Positions 18,329 through 27,866 of a stretch of 64,000 nt of DNA are shown piece after piece. The notes under the pieces were generated by a model. That model was not told the DNA's origin. It saw only the letters and a program-made list of their open reading frames with translations, and ran no database searches. Position numbers and translations under genes: made by a program. The stretch is from Heterorhizobium halophytocola. GTDB taxonomy: Bacteria; Pseudomonadota; Alphaproteobacteria; Rhizobiales; Rhizobiaceae. The stretch's first letter is position 1. Every line of letters starts with the position of its first letter. Where the stretch lies: contig NZ_JAGGJU010000007.1 of NCBI RefSeq assembly GCF_017873095.1, forward strand, positions 234,941 to 298,940, read 5' to 3'.

Positions 18329-19600
18329 TCAAAAACGCACCGTGAACTCGGTTTTCGCCCCGGGTTCCGACTTGATGATCAGCCGCGCGCGGTGGCGGGT
18401 GAGGATGTGCTTGACGATCGCAAGGCCCAATCCGGTTCCTTTTTTCGATCGGCTGTCAGCCAGGCTGACGCGGTAGAAGCGCTCGGTGAGCCGCGGCACG
18501 TGTTCCGGCGGGATGCCCGGACCGTAGTCCACGACGCTGACCTCGACGGCCTTGCCGGATATCGCTTTCACCCCGACATCGACGCGTTTGCCGTCCTGGC
18601 CGTATTTGCAGGCATTCTCGATCAGGTTTTCAAACACCTGGACGAGCTCGTCGCGGTCTCCCAGGACAAGGGCCGGGCCGTCCGGCAGGTCGAGACTGAG
18701 TTCCACGTCCATTTCTTCCGCCAGCGGCTGCAAGCTGTCGCGCACATGGCCGAGAAGCGAAACAAGGTCGACCTTGTCCTCGGGGGCCAGATGCGCCTTC
18801 ATTTCCAGCCGCGAAAGAGACAGCAGGTCATCGACCAGCCGGCTCATGCGATTGGCCTGATCGAGCATGATGACGATGAAGCGTTCCTGCGCCTTGGGAT
18901 CGTTTTTGGCCGGACCCTGCAGGGTTTCGAGAAAACCGCGCAGCGAGGCGAGCGGTGTGCGCAATTCATGGCTGGCATTGGCCACGAAGTCGCTGCGCAT
19001 GCGGTCGAGCCGGCGCAGTTCGGAGATATCCTTGAAGGAAAGAAGGTAGAGTGGCTCGTCGGCAACTGCGCCCTGCGGCATGACGACGGGCGCGATCCGG
19101 GTGATGTAGACCCGCTCCGACGGCAGGCGCTCGGAATGCTCCACCTGGTTGGGCAGGCCGGTGGCGACGGTGTCGCGGATCATGTCGAGAATGCTGGGAG
19201 ACCGCCAGCGCGCCGAGACATGCATGCCGTCGCTGAGGTGTCCGAACGACCGGTCGGCCGCCTCGTTCTGCTGCAGGATCATGCCGTCGGCCCGCAGGAT
19301 CACGGCGGGCATGTCGAGCGCATCGGTCACCGCCTGCAGAACCGTGGAGAGGGTATGGCGCGCAGCTTCCGGCGCTATGTTGGCCCTTTCGCGAATGGTC
19401 TCTGGGCGCTGGACGACGAGACGGGCCAGAAGTCCGACCAGGGCCAGCGACCAAAGGGCAAGTGCCAGGCCAAGGTGTAGGCGCGTTGCAAGGGCGGCTC
19501 CGATCATCAGCGCGATGATGACCAGTACCGACGCCCGGCTGACTGCGATCTTGGCGACGTGGTGCGCTGCAGGCGTGGTCTCGTTCAATGCGTCGTCCAT
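18329..19600 (-). CDS. phoR: Phosphate regulon sensor histidine kinase PhoR
   Basis: A membrane histidine kinase of about 423 residues. Two helices near the N-terminus (SVLVIIALMIGAALA and LGLALALWSLALVGLLARL) are followed by a PAS-type domain, the HisKA box FVANASHELRTPLASLRGFL with the phosphorylated His, and an HATPase domain with ENLIENACKYG (N box), VVDYGPGIPPEH and GTGLGLAIVKHIL. It phosphorylates PhoB under phosphate limitation. The start is uncertain: ATG 19600 and ATG 19648 each have purines close by. It precedes pstS and is divergent from ppk2. Confidence 0.92.
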   Translation of the reverse strand: MDDALNETTPAAHHVAKIAVSRASVLVIIALMIGAALATRLHLGLALALWSLALVGLLARLVVQRPETIRERANIAPEAARHTLSTVLQAVTDALDMPAVILRADGMILQQNEAADRSFGHLSDGMHVSARWRSPSILDMIRDTVATGLPNQVEHSERLPSERVYITRIAPVVMPQGAVADEPLYLLSFKDISELRRLDRMRSDFVANASHELRTPLASLRGFLETLQGPAKNDPKAQERFIVIMLDQANRMSRLVDDLLSLSRLEMKAHLAPEDKVDLVSLLGHVRDSLQPLAEEMDVELSLDLPDGPALVLGDRDELVQVFENLIENACKYGQDGKRVDVGVKAISGKAVEVSVVDYGPGIPPEHVPRLTERFYRVSLADSRSKKGTGLGLAIVKHILTRHRARLIIKSEPGAKTEFTVRF

Positions 19601-19817
19601 CCTTCGAATGCCATGTTCATCAGAAGCTTTGTCCGGCAAGCGCTCCATCCTTGATAGGCGCAATTCATGACAGATGTTTTCGCCCCCTGCCATCCATCTT
19701 GCGGGGAGATCCCCGATGGATTGCGCGAATGCCGTTGCCGGGGCAGATTGGAGCGGAACTCGCTGCGGCGAAAGCCCGTTGACGTTCGAAATCCAAACGA
19801 AAGCAAGGCCAGGCGAC

Positions 19818-20699
19818 ATGGGAAACACGACCACGGATAGATCGATAGAGTTGGAAATCGGCTCCGAGCGGCACCGCTTTGACATCGATGATCCGGATTT
19901 ACCGAAATGGATCGAGCATCACGCTTTGTCGTCCGATGACTATCCCTATGACAAGAAACTCGATCGTGATGACTATGAAAAGCAGCTGGAAAAGCTGCAG
20001 ATCGAATTGGTCAAGGTGCAGTTCTGGCTGCAGAAAACGGGCCGCCGGGTGATGGCGCTTTTCGAAGGCCGCGACGCCGCCGGCAAGGGCGGCACGATCC
20101 ATGCCGTGCGGTCCTACATGAACCCGCGCTATGCCCGCATCGTCGCCCTGACAAAGCCGACGGAGACAGAGGCCGGCCAGTGGTATTTCCAGCGCTATGT
20201 GCCGCATTTCCCGAGTGCGGGCGAATTCGTGATGTTCGATCGCTCCTGGTATAATCGTGCCGGGGTCGAGCCGGTCATGGGCTTCTGCACGCCTGAGCAA
20301 TACGAACATTTCCTGCTGCAGGTGCCGAATTTCGAGCGACTTATCGTCGAGGACGGGGTGATCTTCTTCAAGTTCTGGCTCAATCTCGGCCAGGAAATGC
20401 AGCTGAAGCGCTTCCACGACCGCCGTCACGATCCGCTGAAAGTGTGGAAGCTTTCGCCGATGGATATTGCCGCCCTGTCCAAATGGGACGATTACACCGT
20501 CAAGCGGGATCGCATGCTGAACCAGACCCATACCGGCTCGGCACCCTGGACGGTGGTGAAATCCAACGACAAGCGCCGCGCGCGCGTCAATGTGATCCGA
20601 CATATCCTGCAGTCGATCGACTACGACGAGAAGGACGACAAGGCGATCGGCAAGATCGACGAACGGATTCTCGGTCACGGCTCGGGCTTCGTCGCCTGA
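19818..20699 (+). CDS. ppk2: Polyphosphate kinase 2 (class I PPK2)
   Basis: A 293-residue P-loop kinase that transfers phosphate between polyphosphate and nucleotides. Walker A is [11 protein letters not shown], Walker B and the base-binding loop are [18 protein letters not shown], and the lid region is [18 protein letters not shown]. The single-domain length fits class I. The ATG at 19818 starts [15 protein letters not shown]; the frame is open further upstream but without family sequence. Its place beside the phosphate regulon fits a role in phosphate storage. Confidence 0.9.
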   Translation: MGNTTTDRSIELEIGSERHRFDIDDPDLPKWIEHHALSSDDYPYDKKLDRDDYEKQLEKLQIELVKVQFWLQKTGRRVMALFEGRDAAGKGGTIHAVRSYMNPRYARIVALTKPTETEAGQWYFQRYVPHFPSAGEFVMFDRSWYNRAGVEPVMGFCTPEQYEHFLLQVPNFERLIVEDGVIFFKFWLNLGQEMQLKRFHDRRHDPLKVWKLSPMDIAALSKWDDYTVKRDRMLNQTHTGSAPWTVVKSNDKRRARVNVIRHILQSIDYDEKDDKAIGKIDERILGHGSGFVA

Positions 20700-20826
20700 C
20701 GCACCTGCGATCAATCGCAAACTCTCGTTTTGATGCGACCTTAGAACCCGATGTGGTTTGGAGGCATGGCGTGCGGCTTTCGCGCTGCAGCCAAGGTGAA
20801 ATCAAGAAGTCAGTCGTCTGCCGGGA

Positions 20827-21945
20827 TCAGTTCCCCGGCAGCACCCGGATGCCGAAGATATCGACGCCGCCGCCCTTGCCGGTGAGATCTGGATTGAGGA
20901 GCAGGAGCCCCGGCGTCGATGGTGCCGAGGCGGCGTCGAAGGACACCCGGAAGAGAATGTCCAGCCGTTCGGAATTGATCGTGAATCGATGTCGGGGGCA
21001 TTCGCCCATCGGACCGAAATCGCAGGAAATAGCGATGCGGGTCGGATCGTCGGACGAGGACTTCATCGTCACCGCGATGGTCGAGGTCTTGCCGGCCATC
21101 TGGGCGAGGACATCGACCGGCACGGTGATCGCAACGCGTCCATCGTCATCGCCGCTGTTTGCCAGCAGCCGTGCTGCCTGGTTTTCGCCCTTGCCGACGA
21201 TATCGACGGTGGCATTGGCGCGCGGCTTCAGCGCGGCGATGCGCTCGGGCGTGAAGACGGTCAGCCAGTCGCCGTTGAAGGTCTTGTGCTCCTCGAACGG
21301 GTTCGCGCCGTTGGCGGGCGCCGGATTGTAATCCTCGGCGGAAGCGGTCGGCTGCGGCGCCGGCAGGCTCGTGTCGCGCGACGAGGGCGGCAGAAGCACG
21401 CCGGAGCTGTAGACCCACCAGGCGCCCATGCCGACGGCTGCCAGCAGGATCGCGAGGATGAACAGGCGCGAGAACAGCCCGGAGCCTCGCTTGCGCGTCC
21501 GGGAAACGGCTTCCGCGCCGAAATCAAGGCCTTCCGGAACGCCGGCGGCGGGAGCAGCGGTCGGGGCGCCGGCGTCGGCGCGCATCGCATGCACGCCATC
21601 CAGGCTGCCGCTCTCCGGCCGCCTATGGGTGTCGTGGAGCGCGTCGCTTTCTGGGGACAGTGCTTCCGGACGGCCTGACGTCATCGACGGTTCGGCACCG
21701 CCATCAATCGCTGGAGCTGCGGCGGACAGGCGCTGGCGCTCCTCGAGTTCTATCTTGTGGATGATTTCTTCCAGCTGGCGCCGCTGGCCCTCGATCACCG
21801 TCCGGTCGGCGATCTGCTTCTTGTGCAGCCCCGCCTCCAGCGCCTGGCGCGCCGACTGGTAGATGCGCGCCCGCTGCTCGGCATTTTCACGATCGGAGCG
21901 CTCGAGTGCGCTCCGGATGGCCGTTTCCAATCCGCTCAAAGGCAT
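20827..21945 (-). CDS. Single-pass membrane protein of unknown function (rhizobial)
   Basis: A 372-residue protein I do not recognise as a characterised family. Residues 1-75 are charged and helical with coiled-coil character (ERSDRENAEQRARIYQSA, then RRQLEEIIHKIELEERQRL). A low-complexity linker follows, then one membrane helix (LFSRLFILAILLAAVGMGAW) near residue 165-185. The 180-residue outer part looks like a beta-sandwich (FNGDWLTVFTPERIAALKP, then VAITVPVDVLAQMAGKTSTI). The order suggests a cytoplasmic coiled coil and an extracytoplasmic sandwich domain. It is convergent with ppk2. Confidence 0.7.
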   Translation of the reverse strand: MPLSGLETAIRSALERSDRENAEQRARIYQSARQALEAGLHKKQIADRTVIEGQRRQLEEIIHKIELEERQRLSAAAPAIDGGAEPSMTSGRPEALSPESDALHDTHRRPESGSLDGVHAMRADAGAPTAAPAAGVPEGLDFGAEAVSRTRKRGSGLFSRLFILAILLAAVGMGAWWVYSSGVLLPPSSRDTSLPAPQPTASAEDYNPAPANGANPFEEHKTFNGDWLTVFTPERIAALKPRANATVDIVGKGENQAARLLANSGDDDGRVAITVPVDVLAQMAGKTSTIAVTMKSSSDDPTRIAISCDFGPMGECPRHRFTINSERLDILFRVSFDAASAPSTPGLLLLNPDLTGKGGGVDIFGIRVLPGN

Positions 21946-22208
21946 ACTGCTCCTCAGCGCGGGTCGATGGCAAAATGAGGCCCGCTTGACTTGTCTTGGG
22001 TAGACGGTGACGTGCGGCGGCGCAAGGGTGCAGGACCTTTGCTCACCTTAGGATCAAGCGCTTTTCCAGCGTTTTGCGGTTGAAATATGGCATGCGGGCG
22101 AGCCGGACGCAGCAGCAGGAGGGCGAAAGTCATGCGTCTTTTCAACCGTCCGGCACTCTGCTAACAATTGACGTGTTCGTAAACGTAAGAATTTCCCGGG
22201 AGGAAAAC

Positions 22209-23171
22209 ATGGCTCTGCCACCGGTGCTGAAGAACAATCTGCGACTGCCAGTGGTCGCCTCGCCACTGTTCATCATCTCGCATCCGGAGCTGACGCTTGC
22301 GCAGTGCAAGGCCGGTATCGTTGGCTCGTTTCCGGCCCTCAATGCCCGTCCCGAAAGCCAGCTCGACGAGTGGCTGGCGATGATCACCGAGGACCTCGCG
22401 GCGCATAATGCCGCCAACCCCGCGCGGCCGGCGGCGCCCTTTGCGGTCAACCAGATCGTCCACACCTCCAACAAGCGCCTCGAGCACGACCTGATGCTCT
22501 GCGTCAAATACAAGGTGCCACTGGTCATCTCGTCGCTCGGCGCCGTGCCGGAGGTGAATGCTGCCATCCATTCCTATGGCGGCACGGTGCTGCATGATGT
22601 GATCAACAACCGCCACGCCAATTCGGCGATCCGCAAGGGTGCCGACGGCCTGATCGCCGTTGCAGCTGGCGCTGGCGGCCATGCAGGACCGCTTTCCCCT
22701 TTCGCGCTGGTGCAGGAAATCCGCAGCTGGTTCGACGGGCCGCTGCTTCTGGCTGGCGCGATCGCCACCGGCGGCGGGGTTCTGGCCGCACAGGCAATGG
22801 GCGCCGATCTCGCCTATGTCGGCACGCCGTTCATCGCCACCAAAGAGGCGCGCGCCAGCGAGGCCTACAAGCAGGCACTGGTCGAGGCCGGTGCCGCAGA
22901 TATCGTCTATTCCAACTATTTCACCGGTATTCACGGCAATTACCTGAAGTCCTCGATCGTGGCGGCCGGCATGGATCCGGACAACCTTCCCGTGGCCGAT
23001 CCGTCAAAGATGGATTTCGACAAGGCGGTCACCGGCGCCAAGGCCTGGAAGGACATCTGGGGTGCCGGGCAGGGGGTCGGCTCGATCCAGGCCGTCGAGC
23101 CGGTGTCTGCACTGGTCGATCGGCTCGAAGGCGAATACCAAGCAGCCCGCGCCCGCATTCTGAGTGAATAG
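22209..23171 (+). CDS. Nitronate monooxygenase-like FMN oxidoreductase
   Basis: A 320-residue TIM-barrel flavoprotein of the 2-nitropropane dioxygenase/NMO group. The FMN and active-site regions show LRLPVVASPLFIISHPEL, AVAAGAGGHAG, LLLAGAIATGGGVLAAQAMGAD and YVGTPFIATKEA. These enzymes oxidise nitronates or act as NAD(P)H:quinone reductases; the substrate cannot be fixed from sequence. GGGAGGAAAAC just before the ATG at 22209 settles the start. Confidence 0.87.
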   Translation: MALPPVLKNNLRLPVVASPLFIISHPELTLAQCKAGIVGSFPALNARPESQLDEWLAMITEDLAAHNAANPARPAAPFAVNQIVHTSNKRLEHDLMLCVKYKVPLVISSLGAVPEVNAAIHSYGGTVLHDVINNRHANSAIRKGADGLIAVAAGAGGHAGPLSPFALVQEIRSWFDGPLLLAGAIATGGGVLAAQAMGADLAYVGTPFIATKEARASEAYKQALVEAGAADIVYSNYFTGIHGNYLKSSIVAAGMDPDNLPVADPSKMDFDKAVTGAKAWKDIWGAGQGVGSIQAVEPVSALVDRLEGEYQAARARILSE

Positions 23172-23225
23172 GCGGCCCGCATTCGAGGCGCGACTGGCGG
23201 AACATGCGGCGCGGTTGAAAAAGCC

Positions 23226-23250
23226 GGAGCCGGGGCATTTCCCGGCTTGA
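23226..23250 (+). terminator. Possible terminator hairpin after the NMO-like gene
   Basis: AGCCGGG, a 6-base loop and CCCGGCT form a 7-bp stem about 60 bp after the stop codon. There is no T run on the plus strand, so the call is weak. Confidence 0.35.
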
Positions 23251-23316
23251 AATTGAAAGCCGATCCATGTATCAGCCCCTTCAAGTCGAAGGGCACTCCC
23301 GTGTGCCCCGCGCGAC

Positions 23317-23392
23317 GCCGCTTTAGCTCAGGTGGTAGAGCACATCATTCGTAATGATGGGGTCGCAGGTTCGAGTCCTGCAAGCGGCACCA
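23317..23392 (+). tRNA. tRNA-Thr(CGT)
   Basis: GCCGCTT acceptor pairs with AAGCGGC. The D-arm is GCTC...GAGC, the anticodon stem-loop CATCA-TTCGTAA-TGATG reads CGT, the T-arm is GCAGGTTCGAGTCCTGC, and the 3' CCA is encoded at 23390-23392. Confidence 0.96.
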
Positions 23393-23661
23393 TTCCCTGC
23401 CTGAAATTTTCCTGTCGTCGTGCCCCTGCATTCGGGCGAGGTTGCGTTCCGTCGCGACGCTGGTCACGCCGGCCTTGACGAGTGTCGATTAATCTCTCAG
23501 GTTGAGCTCCTATTCATTGTTCCAGTGTCCGGCTCGCTGCCGGCGCAGACCAGTTTTCCGGGACCCGGTGCATCCTGCCGGACAAATGCCGTTTTCGATT
23601 GTCGATTTTACCCTGATTGCGGGCCGCTGTGCCCGCAAGGTTCGCAAGAGGCAGGGCAATC

Positions 23662-25848
23662 ATGTGTTTCAGCGTGTATTTTCCGCGGACGATGTCCGCT
23701 GCCGTTTTCGTCTTCTCCACGCTTTTCTTGCCGGGCCCGGTCTTTGCGGCCCCGGCAGTCTTCTGGGCCAGTGATCCCGTTCGGCCGGGACAGGCAGTGC
23801 AGCTCGCCGGAGCGGATCTGGCGGATGTGACGGATGTCGAGGTTACGCGGCTGGCCGATCAAGCGGACGGGACAGAAAGCGACCAGGCAGCGGCGGTCAA
23901 GGCAGGCATCCTTGAGGCGTCGGCCACAGGGCTGACATTCGTTTTGCCGGCCGATCTGCAACCGGGCGTCTTTTCGGTCAGGCTGCAGAGCGCTTCGGGC
24001 TCTTCAGTTATGCAACTGAACGCCCCGGATATATACTGGACCCAGGGCGATCAGGGAGAGGCCGGCACGCCGGGCGGCTGGCTACGGGTGTCCGGGCGCA
24101 ACATTGCCTTGGGCGGTGACGCGATCCTGCGGCTGACGTCGCCGAGCGGCCAGGCGCTCGATCTCAGGCCCGACAGCCCTGATCCGTGGTCGGCGCAATT
24201 TGCGGTGCCCGCCACCATGCCTCGCGGGCGATACGCGGCGAGCCTCTGGAATGGGAACGGAGACCGCACAGCCTGGAGGCGAGCCGGCACGGTTACGATT
24301 GCGCCGCCGGCCGCGCGGCAGCAGCCGGTCCTGACCTTGCGCCCCATTAGGCCTGCCCGGGGGCGGGATGATGCCCGGCGGATCAATGCGGCTCTTCTCG
24401 GCCTTGCCAATCGCGGCGGCGGCACGGTTCTGCTGGAGCCCGGGACCTACTGGCTGGAAGCCGCGCTCCGCATGCCGAAGGGTGTCGGGTTGAAAGGCAC
24501 ATCCCGCTCAGGGGTTACCCTGTTCTGGCGCGACAGCCAAATGCCACCCGAAGCGATGATTGCAGGCACCGGCGACTTTTCCGTCGAGACGCTGACGATC
24601 AGTGCGGGGCGGCATTACGATATCGTCAGGGGCGGGCTGGACGATGGTCTGCAACCCCTGCCGGATGTGCGCAATATCGTCCTTCGCGATGTGACCATCC
24701 GTGCCTCGGCCTATCTCGGCCACCTGACGCCGCAGGAGCGCGAGCGGCGGCTGAGCGACATGCAGCGGCATGTCAAGGATGGTGCCGCGGCCCTGCGCCT
24801 TGCCGGTGCCGATCTTGTCGTGGACGGCTGCGACATTGCCTCCTCGATGCGGTCCGTCGTACTTGTGAGGCCGCGCGCCGCACGGCTTTCAGGCAATGTG
24901 TTTCGAAACGGTGCCCGCGGCTGGTATGGCATATCCGGCGCCGATGGCGTGCTGGTCGAGCATAATCGGTTCATCGGGGCCGATCTGCAGGCGAGCGGCG
25001 GCGGCGTCAACACGCTCGACGGCTCGAATTCCATCCGCAACCTGCTCTTTCGCGGCAACCGCTTCGAAGCGATCTATGGGCTGGATCGCGAGGCGCTGAC
25101 CTCCGATGGTCCGGGTGGCTTTTTCCGGGGAACGGTTGCCGTTGAAAGCGCGGGAGACATTACGCTGGACAAGGGCAGCTTCGGCAATCTGGCCCAAAGG
25201 CCCTGGGCCGGTTCCGGACTTTTCGTCCTTGCCGGCAAGGCGGCCGGCGCTGTCTTCCACGTCAGGCGCAAGGATGGCAACCGGGTCGAACTCGATGGCA
25301 GGGCGAAGGCCACGATCGGTGATGGCGACACGGTGACGGTCGTGCCGATGCAGGAGAATTTTCTGGTTATCGGCAATAGCTTCGAGGACACGGGCGCAGC
25401 GCAGATCTACGGCACCGGATACCGCCATGTCTTTGCCGACAATCGGTTCGTGCGAAGCACGGGGGTGTCGCTCGTTGCCAAGGAATACAAGCAGGGTCGT
25501 GGCGGGCTGCAGCCCAATTTCGACATTCAGGTCCTGGATAACCGTTTCGACGGGCCGGGCCTGCAGGCGGTATCGGGCATCAGCGTCATGGCCCGGCAGC
25601 CGGAGGGCAACGACACCGTGCTCAGCCATGGGCTGGTGATCCGCGGCAATGACCTGGCAACGGGAGCGGAAATCCGGCTCGATGGCGACGATGCACCCGC
25701 TGCGGCGATTTCCGATGTGCTGATCGAAGGCAATCGCATAGCCCATACGTCGGTCGGTATACGCATTTTGGCGGGCGTGGAAAAAATAACGCTTCGCGAC
25801 AATAACACCGACGATGTCGCGCGCGCCGTGTTGCAGACACGCCGATAG
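23662..25848 (+). CDS. Secreted right-handed beta-helix protein (polysaccharide-lyase-like fold)
   Basis: A protein of about 728 residues with an N-terminal signal peptide (SAAVFVFSTLFLPGPVFA, then APA). Residues about 20-230 look like beta-sandwich modules. From residue about 240 the pattern is that of the pectate-lyase/NosD beta-helix superfamily: DDARRINAALLGLANRGGGT, LLEPGTYWLEAALRMPKGVG, then repeated turns such as NIVLRDVTIRAS, LVVDGCDIASS, VLVEHNRFIGA, LFRGNRFEAI and FLVIGNSFEDTGA. This fold usually binds or cuts polysaccharide. Its place at the head of an exopolysaccharide locus suggests a role in processing the exported polymer. Starts at 23662 or 23692 both keep the signal peptide. 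Confidence 0.75.
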   Translation: MCFSVYFPRTMSAAVFVFSTLFLPGPVFAAPAVFWASDPVRPGQAVQLAGADLADVTDVEVTRLADQADGTESDQAAAVKAGILEASATGLTFVLPADLQPGVFSVRLQSASGSSVMQLNAPDIYWTQGDQGEAGTPGGWLRVSGRNIALGGDAILRLTSPSGQALDLRPDSPDPWSAQFAVPATMPRGRYAASLWNGNGDRTAWRRAGTVTIAPPAARQQPVLTLRPIRPARGRDDARRINAALLGLANRGGGTVLLEPGTYWLEAALRMPKGVGLKGTSRSGVTLFWRDSQMPPEAMIAGTGDFSVETLTISAGRHYDIVRGGLDDGLQPLPDVRNIVLRDVTIRASAYLGHLTPQERERRLSDMQRHVKDGAAALRLAGADLVVDGCDIASSMRSVVLVRPRAARLSGNVFRNGARGWYGISGADGVLVEHNRFIGADLQASGGGVNTLDGSNSIRNLLFRGNRFEAIYGLDREALTSDGPGGFFRGTVAVESAGDITLDKGSFGNLAQRPWAGSGLFVLAGKAAGAVFHVRRKDGNRVELDGRAKATIGDGDTVTVVPMQENFLVIGNSFEDTGAAQIYGTGYRHVFADNRFVRSTGVSLVAKEYKQGRGGLQPNFDIQVLDNRFDGPGLQAVSGISVMARQPEGNDTVLSHGLVIRGNDLATGAEIRLDGDDAPAAAISDVLIEGNRIAHTSVGIRILAGVEKITLRDNNTDDVARAVLQTRR

Positions 25849-26092
25849 CGCGCGGAGCGTTTGACGAAACGGGTAACAGGCCCCTAACTCCATGAATTTG
25901 CGCGCTTTCTTTCGAGAGGCGTTTCCGATTTTCGGGCAGCCTTTGTGGACAAAGCAGAGCTGTTCTCCGTTTCGGCCACTCGACTGTCCGCCCTTTTGCC
26001 GGGTCCGGTTTTCCCCGTCGCTTCGGGAGGGGGCACACTCCCGTCCGGCGCGCCGTGGCGCCGGTGGCTGGTATTTTGGCAGGAGATTGGCA

Positions 26093-27703
26093 ATGTTCGG
26101 TATCGCGATCGCAGCGGGCTTGCAGCAGGCAAATGGTCAGGCGGTCACGTCTGACAACTGGGTCGTCAAGGACGCGGCCGGCAGAGCCGCCATTCTGGAT
26201 CTCGACAGCGAGCATGACCGCGGATGGCATGCCGGCAAGCTCTACCGCAGCGAAGGGGCTGCCCTGGCTGCGATTGGGGGAACCGCCTCCGGCGCGGCGC
26301 GGACCATCGGCCCTTACGTGTCGCCGGACAGTCCGAACCTGGTCATCAACGGCGATGGCAATGCGCTTGCCGGCTGGACCGCCTTCCAAGGCGGGACGAT
26401 CGCCAGCATCAACGGCGAAATCGAACTGACAGCCGCCGGCAACCTTTCCGGCTTCTCCCAGGCGATCGCGCTTGGCGCAGGACGCGCAGCAATCGGTTCG
26501 GCGCGCGGCCGGCGCGGGACAACCGCAACCACCTGCTATGCCTTCACCTCGTCGAACAATTCGACGCTGAACGCAGCATCGGGCATTATTGCGTTGCCGA
26601 GCACCACAATGTTAGCGGGCACTCTGAAAGTGTCCGGTCGGAGTTCTGGCGTCTGGATAGGCGCTCGAAACTCTTCATCGGCTGGTTCCGGAACCGCCTA
26701 TTTCGATGATTTCGAGCTGTATGAGGTCATACCCTTTGCCGGTTGGGACAGTGGCTCGGATGGCGTCAGCCTTCTTGTCGAATTCAGTACGCCTGCATCC
26801 CTTGCCGCGCCGCAAGTGATTGCGCAGTCTGATATTGAATCAGAACGTGATCGCATCCGTGTCGAATTGTCGACAACCTTCGAACTTACAGTTTCTTTCC
26901 GCGCCAATAACACCGATTTCGCTCGGCTGGACCTAGCCCCCCTGGCCGCGTCCACCCGCTATTCGCTTTCGCTCGCTGGCAGTTCTGCAGGTAATGCATT
27001 CGCCGCCAGCCTGAATGGCGGCACCGCAATCAGCGACAGTCTTGCCGAATTGCCTGGATCCAGCCACTTGTGGATCGGACGCAGCTATTCGGGAGACTTT
27101 TTCCAAGGCCGAATCCACCGTCTTGCTGTCGTCAATGATTGGCAGCCGGACTGGTGGCTCCAAAAGGTCACGGCGCCGATGGACGCCATCTGGACCGAAG
27201 GTGACAGTTATGTCGCCAATACGGGAGGGACGGGGCTTTCTCTGGAAACGCGAAATATCTCTGGCCGTGCGGTCATCACTACTGCCGTCGGTGGCAGCGC
27301 AATCTCCGATATAGAGGCGCGTGTTGCCATTCGTGCGACCCTGCTGAAGGAACTCACTTTCGTCCTATGGGACGGATCCCCCAATGATTATGGTTCGATT
27401 GAAGACTATTGCGGTCGTATCGGTAACATACTCAACCGGCTTGATCATGAACGTTTCGTCCTCATACCCCCCAGCGTGCCCTATGGAATGTCCGGCAGCA
27501 ATGCTCTTGCCATACGAGCAGAGATGCGGCTGCGCTGGCCCGACCATATTTTGGATTGGCGTGACTGGATTGCGAACAGCGATGGTGTAATCGATGAGGA
27601 CCGAATGCTGAACTATCCTGCCGATCTCTACCACCTCAACAGTTCCGCAATGACCCAGATGGCGACGGGATTGCAAGCTTTCCTTTCGGCAAAGGGTTGG
27701 TAA
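26093..27703 (+). CDS. LamG-like plus SGNH/GDSL-hydrolase-like protein
   Basis: A 536-residue protein, start set by AGGAGA upstream of the ATG at 26093. Residues about 120-340 carry concanavalin-A-like (LamG) features: FSTPASLAAPQVIAQSD and FFQGRIHRLAVVNDW. The C-terminal 180 residues match SGNH hydrolase blocks: WTEGDSYVANTG (block I, Ser), VVGG-type TAVGGSAISD (block II Gly), WDGSPNDYGS (block III, Asn) and DLYHLNSSAM (block V, Asp-x-x-His). It may remove or add acyl groups on surface polysaccharide. No convincing signal peptide is present. It follows the beta-helix gene at 244 bp and may share its transcript. Confidence 0.65.
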   Translation: MFGIAIAAGLQQANGQAVTSDNWVVKDAAGRAAILDLDSEHDRGWHAGKLYRSEGAALAAIGGTASGAARTIGPYVSPDSPNLVINGDGNALAGWTAFQGGTIASINGEIELTAAGNLSGFSQAIALGAGRAAIGSARGRRGTTATTCYAFTSSNNSTLNAASGIIALPSTTMLAGTLKVSGRSSGVWIGARNSSSAGSGTAYFDDFELYEVIPFAGWDSGSDGVSLLVEFSTPASLAAPQVIAQSDIESERDRIRVELSTTFELTVSFRANNTDFARLDLAPLAASTRYSLSLAGSSAGNAFAASLNGGTAISDSLAELPGSSHLWIGRSYSGDFFQGRIHRLAVVNDWQPDWWLQKVTAPMDAIWTEGDSYVANTGGTGLSLETRNISGRAVITTAVGGSAISDIEARVAIRATLLKELTFVLWDGSPNDYGSIEDYCGRIGNILNRLDHERFVLIPPSVPYGMSGSNALAIRAEMRLRWPDHILDWRDWIANSDGVIDEDRMLNYPADLYHLNSSAMTQMATGLQAFLSAKGW

Positions 27704-27866
27704 GCGTAGAAGAGGGATAGGCGTAGCAGATAACCTTAAGATGGCTGCAGGGTGCTACCATTTCGAGCCGCACTATTTGACTTGAAGATGGGCACTGGCT
27801 TGTGAACACTCCTCTACTTGCGACCAGCCGACCCGGCGCCGGTCGCGCAGGGGACCGCCAGGTTCT

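Noticed and set aside
26093..27703. Calling the LamG-SGNH protein a phage tail protein
   Set aside because: The N-terminus is mildly phage-like, but no other phage structural genes are nearby and the polysaccharide context fits better.
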